The translations under genes and the position numbers were made by a program. From Vibrio sp. ES.051 (GTDB lineage Bacteria; Pseudomonadota; Gammaproteobacteria; Enterobacterales; Vibrionaceae), in contig NZ_PDJL01000003.1 of the NCBI RefSeq assembly GCF_002563795.1, positions 744,001-808,000 of the forward strand: a stretch of 64,000 nucleotides of DNA, given 5' to 3'. The notes beneath the pieces were generated by a model. That model was not told the DNA's origin. It searched no databases and saw only the letters and a list, made by a program, of their open reading frames with translations. Positions within the stretch are counted from its first letter, which is position 1. Every line of letters starts with the position of its first letter. Shown here piece after piece: positions 34,651 through 43,225 of this stretch.

Positions 34651-37600
34651 ATGATTGGAGCAATTATCCGTTGGTCGATCAATAATCGCTTTATGGTTTT
34701 GATCGCAACTTTAGTTCTTGTTTTGGCAGGACTTTATAGTGTAAAGAACACGCCCGTCGACGCCATTCCAGATCTTTCTGATGTTCAGGTGATCATTAAG
34801 ACCAGCTATCCGGGTCAAGCACCGCAAGTGGTTGAAGATCAGGTTACTTATCCATTAACAACGGCGATGCTGGCGGTTCCTGGAGCGGAAACCGTTCGCG
34901 GTTACTCTTTCTTTGGCGACTCGTACGTTTACATTATTTTTAATGATGATACCGACATGTACTGGGCACGTTCACGTGTTTTGGAATACTTAAGTCAGGT
35001 TGCACCTAAATTACCGCCAAGCGCAAAACCGACCTTAGGGCCAGATGCGACTGGTGTGGGTTGGGTGTACAGCTATGTATTGCAAGATAAGACCGGAAAC
35101 CATGATCTCGCGGAGCTACGCAGTATCCAAGATTGGTTCTTAAAGTATGAATTGCAAACCGTCGATGGCGTCTCCGAGGTGGCAACGGTCGGCGGCATGG
35201 TCAAACAGTATCAAGTTCAGATCGACCCAGCTAAATTGCGCGCTTATAACCTGACGCTGCAGCAAGTGAATCTAGCTATCCAAAACGGCAACCAAGAAAT
35301 TGGTGCATCCGTTGTCGAAATTGCGGAAGCAGAACACATGGTTCGCACTACGGGCTACCTCACGAGTATAGAAGACATTAAGTCACTGCCACTTAAAGTA
35401 ACAGAGAAAGGGACACCACTTCTTTTGGGTGATATTGCCGATATCAACCTAGGACCACAAATGCGTCGTGGTATCTCGGAATTGAATGGTGAAGGTGAAG
35501 CCGTTGGCGGCGTGATCGTGATGCGCTTTGGCGAAAACGCCAGTGAGGTTATAAGCAAAGTAAAAAGTAAGCTGGAGGATTTACAACGTAGTCTCCCTGA
35601 TGGTGTCGACATCGTTCCAACTTACGACCGTTCAACACTGATCGACGCTGCCGTTGAAAATTTATGGAAGAAACTAGCAGAAGAATTCATCGTTGTCGCC
35701 GTTGTTTGCGCGCTGTTCTTATTCCACATTCGCTCGTCTTTGGTGATTGCACTGAGCTTACCTGTTGGTATTTTAGCGGCTTTTATCGTGATGCACTCGC
35801 AAGGGATTAATGCCAACATTATGTCACTCGGAGGGATAGCGATTGCCATCGGGGCGATGGTGGACGGTGCCATTGTGATGATAGAAAACGTCCACAAACA
35901 CATCGAGCGAACCCCCTTAACCGATAAAAACCGCTGGCAGGTGATAGGTAAAGCGGCCGAAGAAGTTGGGGCTCCCCTATTCTTCTCATTGCTTATTATT
36001 ACGCTGAGTTTTGTTCCCGTGTTCGCCTTGGAAGGTCAAGAAGGCAAGATGTTTTCGCCATTGGCGTTTACCAAAACTTATGCGATGGCGGCAGCGGCTG
36101 GTTTGGCGATTACGCTTGTGCCTGTGCTCATGGGTTACTTTATTCGCGGTAAGGTTCTTCCGGAGCATAAAAATCCGGTAAACCGTGGCTTAGTCGCGCT
36201 ATATCGTCCGCTACTTAATATCAGCCTCAAGTATCCTAAGAGCATGATTATCATCGCTTTAGGTTTAATGGCTTCGGCTTATTACCCTACCAGCAAACTT
36301 GGCAGCGAGTTCATTCCACCATTGGATGAAGGCGATTTGATGTACATGCCAACGACCTATCCGGGTATTTCGATTGGTAAAGCGCGAGAGCTGGTTCAGC
36401 AAACCAACAAGCTGATCAAAACCGTACCGGAAGTGAAAACGGTATGGGGCAAAATTGGCCGTGCAGAAACCGCAACCGATCCTGCCCCACTGACCATGAT
36501 CGAAACGGTCATTCAGTTCAAACCGCGCAATGAATGGCGTGAAGGTGTGACAACAGAGTCTTTACGTAAAGAGTTCGATGAACTTGTCCAGTTCCCAGGT
36601 CTGACTAACGCTTGGGTGATGCCGATTAAGACACGTATCGACATGCTGGCTACCGGTATTAAAACGCCTATCGGGATCAAGATCGCCGGCCCCGACCTAA
36701 AAGAGATCGAAAAAATTGGTGCGCAGCTTGAACCCATTCTTGGTGGCGTTCGTGGTACCTCATCGGTTTACGCAGAGCGCGTTGCAGGTGGTCGCTATGT
36801 CACCATCGATATTAAACGCCGTGTTGCGGCTCGTTACGGGTTGAGCATTAAAGATGTGCAACAAGTCATTTCGACTGCGGTCGGTGGTATGAACGTAGGC
36901 GAAACCATTGAAGGATTAGAACGCTATCCGATTAATGTTCGTTATCCACAGGACTACCGTGATTCAGTGGTAAAACTGCAAAACTTGCCGCTCGTCACGC
37001 CAAATGGCGCTCGTATCGCCCTCGCAGATGTGGCAGACATCCGTTATGAAGATGGCCCACCGATGATCAAAACCGAAAACGCTCGTCCGAATGGTTGGGT
37101 ATTCGTTGACATCGAAGGACGAGACCTTGGTTCATACGTAGTGGAAGCACAACAGGTAGTAGCGGACCAATTAGAATTACCTGCAGGTTATTCACTGGCG
37201 TGGTCAGGTCAGTACGAATATATGGAGCGTGCAAAAGACCGCTTAAGCGTAGTAGTGCCGATCACCATCGCCATCATCATGATGTTGCTTTATTTCAGCT
37301 TCCGTCGAGTTGGCGAAGTGCTGATCATTATGTTGACGTTACCTTTGTCGATGGTCGGTGGTTTGTGGCTGATGCACTATCTCGGCTACAACTTCTCGAT
37401 CGCAGTCGGCGTCGGGTTTATCGCCCTCGCTGGTGTGGCCGTGGAAATTGGAGTCATCATGTTGGTGTACCTCAACCAAGCATGGCATTACAAAAAGCTC
37501 AACGCGGAAGAGAAACAGCAATCACTTCACGCTCGGGATCTCACTGACGCAATACGTGAAGGTGCCGGATTACGCGTACGCCCAGTCATGATGACTGTAT

Positions 37601-37791
37601 TAACCGTGATCATCGGCCTTATCCCTATCATGTATGGTGAAGGCACTGGCTCTCAAGTAATGCAACGCATTGCCGCTCCGATGATTGGGGGGATGGCCTC
37701 TGCCCTACTACTCACACTGCTGGTGTTACCAGCTATTTTCAAACTTTGGAAACAACGCGAAGTTAAACCCAACAACCCATTAGAGAAATAA
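34651..37791 (+). CDS. cusA: copper/silver RND efflux pump (CusA/CzcA family)
   Basis: The 1046-residue heavy-metal RND transporter has 12 membrane helices and two large periplasmic loops. Recognisable points are TPVDAIPDLSDVQVIIKTSYPGQAPQVVE, the proton-relay region GAMVDGAIVMIENVHKH, and methionine-bearing pore segments EGDLMYMPTTYPGIS and TRIDMLATGIKTPIGIKI that correspond to the Cu/Ag methionine sites of CusA. It lies 2 bp after cusB and forms the tripartite pump with CusB and CusC. Confidence 0.94.
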   Translation: MIGAIIRWSINNRFMVLIATLVLVLAGLYSVKNTPVDAIPDLSDVQVIIKTSYPGQAPQVVEDQVTYPLTTAMLAVPGAETVRGYSFFGDSYVYIIFNDDTDMYWARSRVLEYLSQVAPKLPPSAKPTLGPDATGVGWVYSYVLQDKTGNHDLAELRSIQDWFLKYELQTVDGVSEVATVGGMVKQYQVQIDPAKLRAYNLTLQQVNLAIQNGNQEIGASVVEIAEAEHMVRTTGYLTSIEDIKSLPLKVTEKGTPLLLGDIADINLGPQMRRGISELNGEGEAVGGVIVMRFGENASEVISKVKSKLEDLQRSLPDGVDIVPTYDRSTLIDAAVENLWKKLAEEFIVVAVVCALFLFHIRSSLVIALSLPVGILAAFIVMHSQGINANIMSLGGIAIAIGAMVDGAIVMIENVHKHIERTPLTDKNRWQVIGKAAEEVGAPLFFSLLIITLSFVPVFALEGQEGKMFSPLAFTKTYAMAAAAGLAITLVPVLMGYFIRGKVLPEHKNPVNRGLVALYRPLLNISLKYPKSMIIIALGLMASAYYPTSKLGSEFIPPLDEGDLMYMPTTYPGISIGKARELVQQTNKLIKTVPEVKTVWGKIGRAETATDPAPLTMIETVIQFKPRNEWREGVTTESLRKEFDELVQFPGLTNAWVMPIKTRIDMLATGIKTPIGIKIAGPDLKEIEKIGAQLEPILGGVRGTSSVYAERVAGGRYVTIDIKRRVAARYGLSIKDVQQVISTAVGGMNVGETIEGLERYPINVRYPQDYRDSVVKLQNLPLVTPNGARIALADVADIRYEDGPPMIKTENARPNGWVFVDIEGRDLGSYVVEAQQVVADQLELPAGYSLAWSGQYEYMERAKDRLSVVVPITIAIIMMLLYFSFRRVGEVLIIMLTLPLSMVGGLWLMHYLGYNFSIAVGVGFIALAGVAVEIGVIMLVYLNQAWHYKKLNAEEKQQSLHARDLTDAIREGAGLRVRPVMMTVLTVIIGLIPIMYGEGTGSQVMQRIAAPMIGGMASALLLTLLVLPAIFKLWKQREVKPNNPLEK

Positions 37792-37855
37792 TCATTAAGC
37801 GCCACTGGATACCGTGCAGTGGCGCATAACCTTGTTGACGTAAAAGGAAAACACT

Positions 37856-38458
37856 ATGAAAAAGACATTTATCGCTCTTGCTCTAACTATCGCATCCGGC
37901 AGCGTTTTCGCTCACACGGACAACTTAGCGACGAACCACAACAACATGGAACATGGTCAAATGGATCATGGCTCTATGTCGATGGATCACGACTCGATGC
38001 CGATGGATAACATGTCGATGGACCACGGCGAAATGGATCATTCGAAAATGGACCACTCTGGAATGCAGGGGATGACCGGAATGTCGGCTGTCGGCATGCC
38101 AGCAAATGGCGCAAAACCGGATAAAGTGGTTCACGTCCTCTTAACCGATGATATGAAAATCACGTTCAAAAAAGACGTCAATATTGAACCGGACGACGTG
38201 GTTCAATTCGTGGTAATGAATACAGGCAAAATTAATCACGAGTTTACGATTGGTTCCGCAACAGAACAGCTCAAACATCGTGAAATGATGAAGAATATAT
38301 CTGGCAATCATATGCATGATTCAGGTAACGCCGTTACGGTTGAACCGGGTAAAGCCAAACAGCTCCTTTGGCACTTCCATGGTGACAACAAAGTGGAGTT
38401 CGCTTGTAATATTCCAGGTCACGCCGAAGCCGGAATGGTGAATAAGATAGAGTTATAA
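37856..38458 (+). CDS. exported cupredoxin with a Met/His/Asp-rich N-terminal segment
   Basis: This encodes 200 residues. A signal peptide (about 1-20) is followed by a run of MDH-type repeats (residues 31-70, alternating Met, Asp and His), probably a low-specificity copper sponge. A cupredoxin domain carries H128 (NHEF), C184, H189 and M194 (CNIPGHAEAGM), a complete type-1 blue copper site. It is the last gene of the cus operon, with AAGGA before its start. It may carry or oxidise periplasmic copper for the pump. Confidence 0.85.
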   Translation: MKKTFIALALTIASGSVFAHTDNLATNHNNMEHGQMDHGSMSMDHDSMPMDNMSMDHGEMDHSKMDHSGMQGMTGMSAVGMPANGAKPDKVVHVLLTDDMKITFKKDVNIEPDDVVQFVVMNTGKINHEFTIGSATEQLKHREMMKNISGNHMHDSGNAVTVEPGKAKQLLWHFHGDNKVEFACNIPGHAEAGMVNKIEL

Positions 38459-38500
38459 TCATCTTTCATATCGCGAGTCTAGAACCTAGGCATTAATGAA

Positions 38501-38524
38501 ATAGGAGCCGTGATCGGCTCCTAT
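38501..38524. terminator. terminator between the cupredoxin and the ferric-reductase-like gene
   Basis: A perfect 10-bp stem ATAGGAGCCG/CGGCTCCTAT with a TGAT loop lies between the two convergent genes. Confidence 0.75.
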
Positions 38525-38549
38525 ATTTATATTATCTAACAGTGTCTTG

Positions 38550-39884
38550 CTATCTCATTACAAACAATTCTTCATGATAATGATGGTCAATATCGATTCG
38601 ATAAGCCTTTAATTCTTGCTTCAATGTTTGAGAAAATACCTCTGGTCCACAGAAATAAAACTCGTATTGTGACAAGTCACCACACTGCTTAGCAATACGT
38701 TCGACATTAAGTCGCGGAGACGTCGCCGTATCAATCACGCTTAACTCAACCCCGGCTTTGTGCGCCGCACTCCACAACTCATCCACTAAATGGCTGTCGA
38801 GGCCACGTGTACAATAAAACAAATGCACGGGTTGATGCGTCTTTCTCTCTCTTAGAAAATCCATAACTGCAAAAAATGACGCCACACCCACTCCACCCGC
38901 GATCCAGATTTGCGGCTGGTTTAAATTGAATGTTAAGCCGCCATAAGGGCCTTCTACTATTACTTCATCGCCCGCTTTCACCCGGTTGTATAGGTTTGTT
39001 GTGAAATCGCCCAGCTCCTTGATCAAAAATCGTAACTCAGGCTCACCTTCACCAGAAACAATCGTGAACGGATGCGGATCTTCATCGCCAAAACGCACAT
39101 ACGCGAATTGCCCTGATTTGTGCCCTTGCCAAGTATCACTAATGGTCAATACCAGCTCCATGACATGCGCTTGAGGAAAATATCGTGTAGACCTCACTTG
39201 CGCTAAGTGTCGATTTGCATGACCAACTCGCCCCAACAAACTGTAAACGGCAGCGACGGAACCGACGACAGCAAAACCGATAGCGACAAAGTAAATCGGA
39301 GTTCCCCAGTAAGCATGCTTGATAAGCAGTACAGAGTGTATTGCAATCATCAGATAAGCCACCGCCATCAAGCGATGCGACAACTTAAAGGGTTTGTATT
39401 TCACTGCCGTCCAAAGGGAAAGACAAACCAATATCAGCAATAAGTAAAATCCCCACTCCCCAATACTCAAGCCAAAATCACGTAAGTTTATTAGCCATAA
39501 CTCCCAACCTGAGAAATTGTTAGCGACCGGACCTGCCCCTGTATGTTTGACGGGTTTGTCTAATGCACCATAAGCAACTAGCCATTTGGGAACGTTATAA
39601 AATAGCCAGTGAGTCACACCTAAACTGACGCCGGAAATTCCAAGCCATTTATGGACTCGATACGCTTTATCCATACCATGGACCCACTGCTCAACTACGG
39701 GCAAACGTAAAGCCAAAACCATTCCCATCGATATCAAGGTTAACGAAACCACACCAGAATATTGAATAAGGGCTGAACGCCAATGGAAAAATTGAGACGA
39801 CGACAAAAGCTGTGGTTCGCTGATCCACCATAACGCAGACATCACAACAATGATTATCCATATGCAATTTCGTAATGTTTTCAT
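38550..39884 (-). CDS. ferric reductase-like transmembrane flavoprotein
   Basis: This encodes 444 residues from the ATG at 39884 (AAGAG about 8 bp upstream; a GTG at 39893 adds three residues). The N-terminal half has about six helices with haem-ligand-like histidines (HKWLGISGVSLGVTHWLFYN, SHRLMAVAYLMIAIHSVLLIKH). The C-terminal half is an FAD/NAD(P)H reductase domain (DPHPFTIVSGEGEP, IAGGVGVASFFAVMDFL, FYFCGPEVF). It would move electrons from cytosolic NAD(P)H across the membrane to metal ions or another acceptor. Convergence with the copper operon hints at metal reduction but proves nothing. Confidence 0.85.
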   Translation of the reverse strand: MKTLRNCIWIIIVVMSALWWISEPQLLSSSQFFHWRSALIQYSGVVSLTLISMGMVLALRLPVVEQWVHGMDKAYRVHKWLGISGVSLGVTHWLFYNVPKWLVAYGALDKPVKHTGAGPVANNFSGWELWLINLRDFGLSIGEWGFYLLLILVCLSLWTAVKYKPFKLSHRLMAVAYLMIAIHSVLLIKHAYWGTPIYFVAIGFAVVGSVAAVYSLLGRVGHANRHLAQVRSTRYFPQAHVMELVLTISDTWQGHKSGQFAYVRFGDEDPHPFTIVSGEGEPELRFLIKELGDFTTNLYNRVKAGDEVIVEGPYGGLTFNLNQPQIWIAGGVGVASFFAVMDFLRERKTHQPVHLFYCTRGLDSHLVDELWSAAHKAGVELSVIDTATSPRLNVERIAKQCGDLSQYEFYFCGPEVFSQTLKQELKAYRIDIDHHYHEELFVMR

Positions 39885-40240
39885 GGGTAACACTCTTACC
39901 TTGACGATACTCTTATTCTAGTTTCCCTAGCGTAAAGCAGCGTCAATCCTCGTAAAATTGTGTAAGGTCAGTCTAGGTGATGTCGATGCATATTACCCAC
40001 TGAGGGATATCTTGGTGAATGCAATACCGTTTATGCCCACGCAGCACTTAGAAACTTGATGAATCTCAGCATATGACGCTCATTACAAGGATTGAGTAAT
40101 CCAAAATTTTCGCTTAAACGACACAATTAAGTACTCGTTAAAAGAGCCGATTGAATACTGTCTAACGCGAAAGGAAGGGAAAACCGTGTTGATAGGCATC
40201 ACAGTGAAAATATTACACCTGAGTCATAAAGTATTAATAA
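39885..40240. other. intergenic region upstream of the ferric-reductase-like gene
   Basis: No gene or clear repeat was found apart from a short hairpin-like GGATT/AATCC near 40090. It should contain the promoter of the flavoprotein gene. Confidence 0.4.
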
Positions 40241-40270
40241 AAAAGGTAGTAACCAAATGTGCTACCTTTT
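40241..40270 (-). terminator. terminator of the 50-residue gene
   Basis: A 9-bp stem AAAAGGTAG/CTACCTTTT with a 12-nt loop is followed on the minus strand by a T-run. Confidence 0.65.
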
Positions 40271-40361
40271 ACGATACCTTGCGGTGAGTAAAACACTGCC
40301 TTATTCAAAATAAATAGGTATTATCTTAAGCTCACTAAGCAATGCAAATCAGCAAGTTAAA

Positions 40362-40514
40362 TTATACTTTCTTAAGATCTTGAGCTGGATAAGTTAACGT
40401 TTTTTCACCTGCCTTTACGTGAGTGTAAAAACCACCACTGCTTAAACCTGTAACAATCATTTCACCCAGATCGATACCTTTAGTCGCTACTACTACGTCA
40501 CCGATTAAAAACAT
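40362..40514 (-). CDS. small (50-residue) protein of unknown function
   Basis: A complete short frame starts MFLIGDVVVATKGIDLGEMI and ends in QDLKKV. AAGGT lies 7 bp before the ATG, and a terminator hairpin lies about 90 bp beyond the stop, so it looks like a real transcription unit. The alternating hydrophobic pattern with many glycines (GDVVVATKG, VTGLSSGGFY) suggests a small all-beta barrel, SH3- or KOW-like. Function is unknown. The IS inserted about 73 bp upstream separates it from speG. Confidence 0.65.
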   Translation of the reverse strand: MFLIGDVVVATKGIDLGEMIVTGLSSGGFYTHVKAGEKTLTYPAQDLKKV

Positions 40515-40587
40515 ATTGAATACCTTATTATTTTAATTAAGACACTAACTCATTGTTGTGAAGTATTTAATATGAAATTAGATAAAG

Positions 40588-42350
40588 CCGTCATTCCGCA
40601 GCCAATTTCAGAATTAAAATAATGTGATCCAGTGATCGTTTACAACTGTTAGTGCGACAGACATCTTGACCGCGATCCCCAGTTTTGATCTATTACTGTT
40701 ATTTAACGGTCACTTATTATGTCTGCTGCTCAACCTGTCATTAAACGCCTAGACCACTTAGGGTTAATCGCTGCTTTCTGTCATGAAGTCGGTTTACCAG
40801 GCATTATTGATCGCATCATTCCCAAATACTCGGATCACAACGTCTCACACGGCGATGCAGTCTTAGCAATGATTCTTAATGGTCTTGGCTTTCACAGTAG
40901 AACGCTGCATATGTTCTCTGACTTCTTCGAGACGAAGCCTGTTGCCAAGTTGCTCGCTAAAGACATTGAAGCGCACCATTTAACTGACGATGTACTCGGA
41001 CGTACGTTAGATGCTTTATATGAAGCAGATGTGTCCGCACTTTATCAAGCGATTGCAGAGCATGTCGTTGATAAGCTTGGGCTTAAAGCAGACTCTGTCC
41101 ACCTTGATATCACGAGTTTTCATGTCGACGGTGAATACATCCAAGACGAAGATCTTAATGCCATCAAACTGGTAAAAGGCTACAGCCGAGACCACCGTCC
41201 AGAGCTAAATCAAGTGGTCCTTGAGTTGATTTGTGAAAACCAAGCCGGCCTACCTGTTTACATGCAAGCGCTCAGTGGCAACACCAATGATGCTAAGGCA
41301 TTTTCAGAGGTCACTAAACGGCATATTCATTGCCTAAAGGCAGCTCAAAACAGTCGCTACTTCATCGCCGATGCCGCTCTATACACCGAGGAAAGCATTC
41401 GTTCACTGGATGAGCAACAACAGAAGTTTATTACGCGTGTTCCAATGACCATTAAGTCAGCCAAAGAAGCCTTAATGAACCTTGAGCCAGAGCAGTTGAG
41501 CCGTATCGGCAATGGTTACTCGGGTTGCTGGGTTGATGCTGACTATGGCTCGGTATCTCAGAAGTGGCTATTGGTTCATAGTGAACAAGCAACCAAGCGA
41601 GAAGAAGCAACGTTCTATAAGAACTTAGACAAAAATATCACCAAAGAGCTGAAAGCACTGGGACAACTAATGAAAAAGAAGTTTGCTTGCGCAGTGGATG
41701 CCGAGCAAGCAATGAGCGACTTCGCTAGCCAGTGTTATTTGCTTGGCTTTGCACAACCAACCATTGTTAAAGAGCCAATCTATTCAGGTCGCGGTCGGCC
41801 GAAGAAAGACGCAGAGCCAACGGGATACCACTATTTGATAGATGCTACGCCTTATACCGATCTAGAAAAAGTGAAGATGGCCAAGCTTAAAGTAGGTATG
41901 TTTATTCTCGCCACCAACGATACTGACTACGCCGATCTAACAATGGCTGCGTTACTTGAGCATTACAAGTCTCAGCAAAAGGTAGAGCGCGGATTTCGCT
42001 TCTTGAAGAGCCCTGAGTTCCTAACATCATCAATTTTCCTGAAGAAACCTCAGCGAATCGAGGCATTGCTGATGATCATGACGCTTAGCCTACTCGTTTA
42101 CGCAAGCTTAGAGCACAAAATCCGAGAGAGTCTCACTAAGACCGAGGAATTCTTTCCTAGCATGGTAAAGAACAAGACGACAACCAAACCGACGGCACGT
42201 TGGGTATTCTTAAAATTCGAAGGTATCGACACACTCGAATTTGGCGGTCAAAGCTTCATCACGGGTGTTCAGGAGCATCAGACTCGGCTGCTTAAGCTTC
42301 TTGGCGTACTGTATGAAGCGGTTTATTCCTAAATTGGCTGCGGAATCTCG
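40588..42350 (+). mobile_element. complete insertion sequence, IS4/IS1634 superfamily
   Basis: Perfect 16-bp terminal inverted repeats ATTCCGCAGCCAATTT (40593-40608) and its complement (42331-42346) flank a single full-length transposase. GATAAAG is directly repeated outside them (40581-40587 and 42351-42357), a likely target-site duplication; the exact outer tips (4-5 bp beyond the perfect repeats) are therefore inferred. Confidence 0.85.
40719..42332 (+). CDS. DDE transposase of the insertion sequence
   Basis: The 537-residue transposase reads MSAAQPVIKRLDHLGLIAAFCHEVGL at the start, typical of IS1634-type enzymes. An RNase H-like core holds VHLDITSFHVDGEY (first acidic residue), YFIADAALYT and, near the C-terminus, YKSQQKVERGFRFLKSPEF with the YREK-like glutamate. 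The frame is intact, so the element could be active. Its stop codon overlaps the right inverted repeat. Confidence 0.92.
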   Translation: MSAAQPVIKRLDHLGLIAAFCHEVGLPGIIDRIIPKYSDHNVSHGDAVLAMILNGLGFHSRTLHMFSDFFETKPVAKLLAKDIEAHHLTDDVLGRTLDALYEADVSALYQAIAEHVVDKLGLKADSVHLDITSFHVDGEYIQDEDLNAIKLVKGYSRDHRPELNQVVLELICENQAGLPVYMQALSGNTNDAKAFSEVTKRHIHCLKAAQNSRYFIADAALYTEESIRSLDEQQQKFITRVPMTIKSAKEALMNLEPEQLSRIGNGYSGCWVDADYGSVSQKWLLVHSEQATKREEATFYKNLDKNITKELKALGQLMKKKFACAVDAEQAMSDFASQCYLLGFAQPTIVKEPIYSGRGRPKKDAEPTGYHYLIDATPYTDLEKVKMAKLKVGMFILATNDTDYADLTMAALLEHYKSQQKVERGFRFLKSPEFLTSSIFLKKPQRIEALLMIMTLSLLVYASLEHKIRESLTKTEEFFPSMVKNKTTTKPTARWVFLKFEGIDTLEFGGQSFITGVQEHQTRLLKLLGVLYEAVYS

Positions 42351-42533
42351 GATAAAGTACCTAATCAGATTTTTTATCGTAATGATTAATTTTTATTGGC
42401 GACCTTGTGTGCTACATCGGTATTGATAAAGGCACGATGTGCCCCAAAAATAGATGCGCTACTCTTTTAGAATATGTTTAAATTTTCTAGCATCTGTTGC
42501 GGAGTTGCTCTCCGCCCTCATTGGAGATATATG

Positions 42534-43073
42534 ATGAAGAAAGGCCTAAAAATGCGAGCATTAGAACGCTCTGATCTGCGTTTTATTCACGAATTAAATA
42601 ACAACCGCAATATCATGGCCTATTGGTTTGAAGAGCCTTACGAGTCGTATGATGAACTCGAAGAACTTTATCGTAAACACATTCACGATGACGCTGAAAG
42701 ACGCTTTGTTGTTGAAGACGAACAAGGCATTGTGGTCGGCTTAGTTGAGCTTATCGAAATTAACTATATTCATCGAAGTGCTGAGTTTCAAATAATTATC
42801 GCGCCAGAGTATCAAGGCCGAGGTTATGCGACCGAAATGATTAACCGTGCGCTAGATTACTCTTTTTCTATTCTCAATCTACGTAAAATTTATTTACTTG
42901 TTGCGGTCGATAATGAAATCGCAATTCATTTATACAAAAAATGTGGTTTTATTGAAGAGGGTCATTTAGTTGAAGAATATTATATCGATGGTGCTTATCG
43001 TGATGTGAAACGTATGTATATTTTAAAGCATCAATACCAGAAAAGTATGGATGAGGAAAAATCGATTCATTAA
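42534..43073 (+). CDS. speG: spermidine N1-acetyltransferase
   Basis: The 179-residue GNAT protein aligns without gaps at its start with V. cholerae SpeG as remembered (xxxxRALERxDLRFIHxLNNNRNIM), and shares WFEEPYES, NYIHRSAEFQIIIAPEYQGRGYA and VKRMYIL. It acetylates spermidine or spermine to limit polyamine excess. The ATG at 42534 is chosen over one at 42531 because GGAG is then 7 bp away. The IS ends 183 bp upstream and may affect its promoter. Confidence 0.94.
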   Translation: MKKGLKMRALERSDLRFIHELNNNRNIMAYWFEEPYESYDELEELYRKHIHDDAERRFVVEDEQGIVVGLVELIEINYIHRSAEFQIIIAPEYQGRGYATEMINRALDYSFSILNLRKIYLLVAVDNEIAIHLYKKCGFIEEGHLVEEYYIDGAYRDVKRMYILKHQYQKSMDEEKSIH

Positions 43074-43094
43074 CTTTTCTCACTATCGAAGAAA

Positions 43095-43126
43095 AATAAA
43101 ACGCAGCTTTATCGCTGCGTTTTATT
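43095..43126. terminator. bidirectional terminator between speG and the RNA helicase gene
   Basis: A stem ACGCAGC/GCTGCGT extended by A/T pairs, with a 6-nt loop, lies between the two convergent genes. Confidence 0.88.
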
Positions 43127-43225
43127 TACCCGATTGATATGGATAAGAAAACCTACTTTTAGTTCTCTTCTATTTTCATCCAAACGCTCAGGTGAATCAG
43201 TTAGCCAGTTTGGTCAGCGCAGCAC

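Noticed and set aside
37200..37547. 115-codon frame inside cusA
   Set aside because: It is an out-of-frame shadow of a conserved region of CusA.
40572..42372. A 15-codon frame (MKLDKVPNQIFYRND) that is restored if the IS and one GATAAAG copy are removed
   Set aside because: Very short, without a convincing ribosome site; restoration of a short frame by chance is common.
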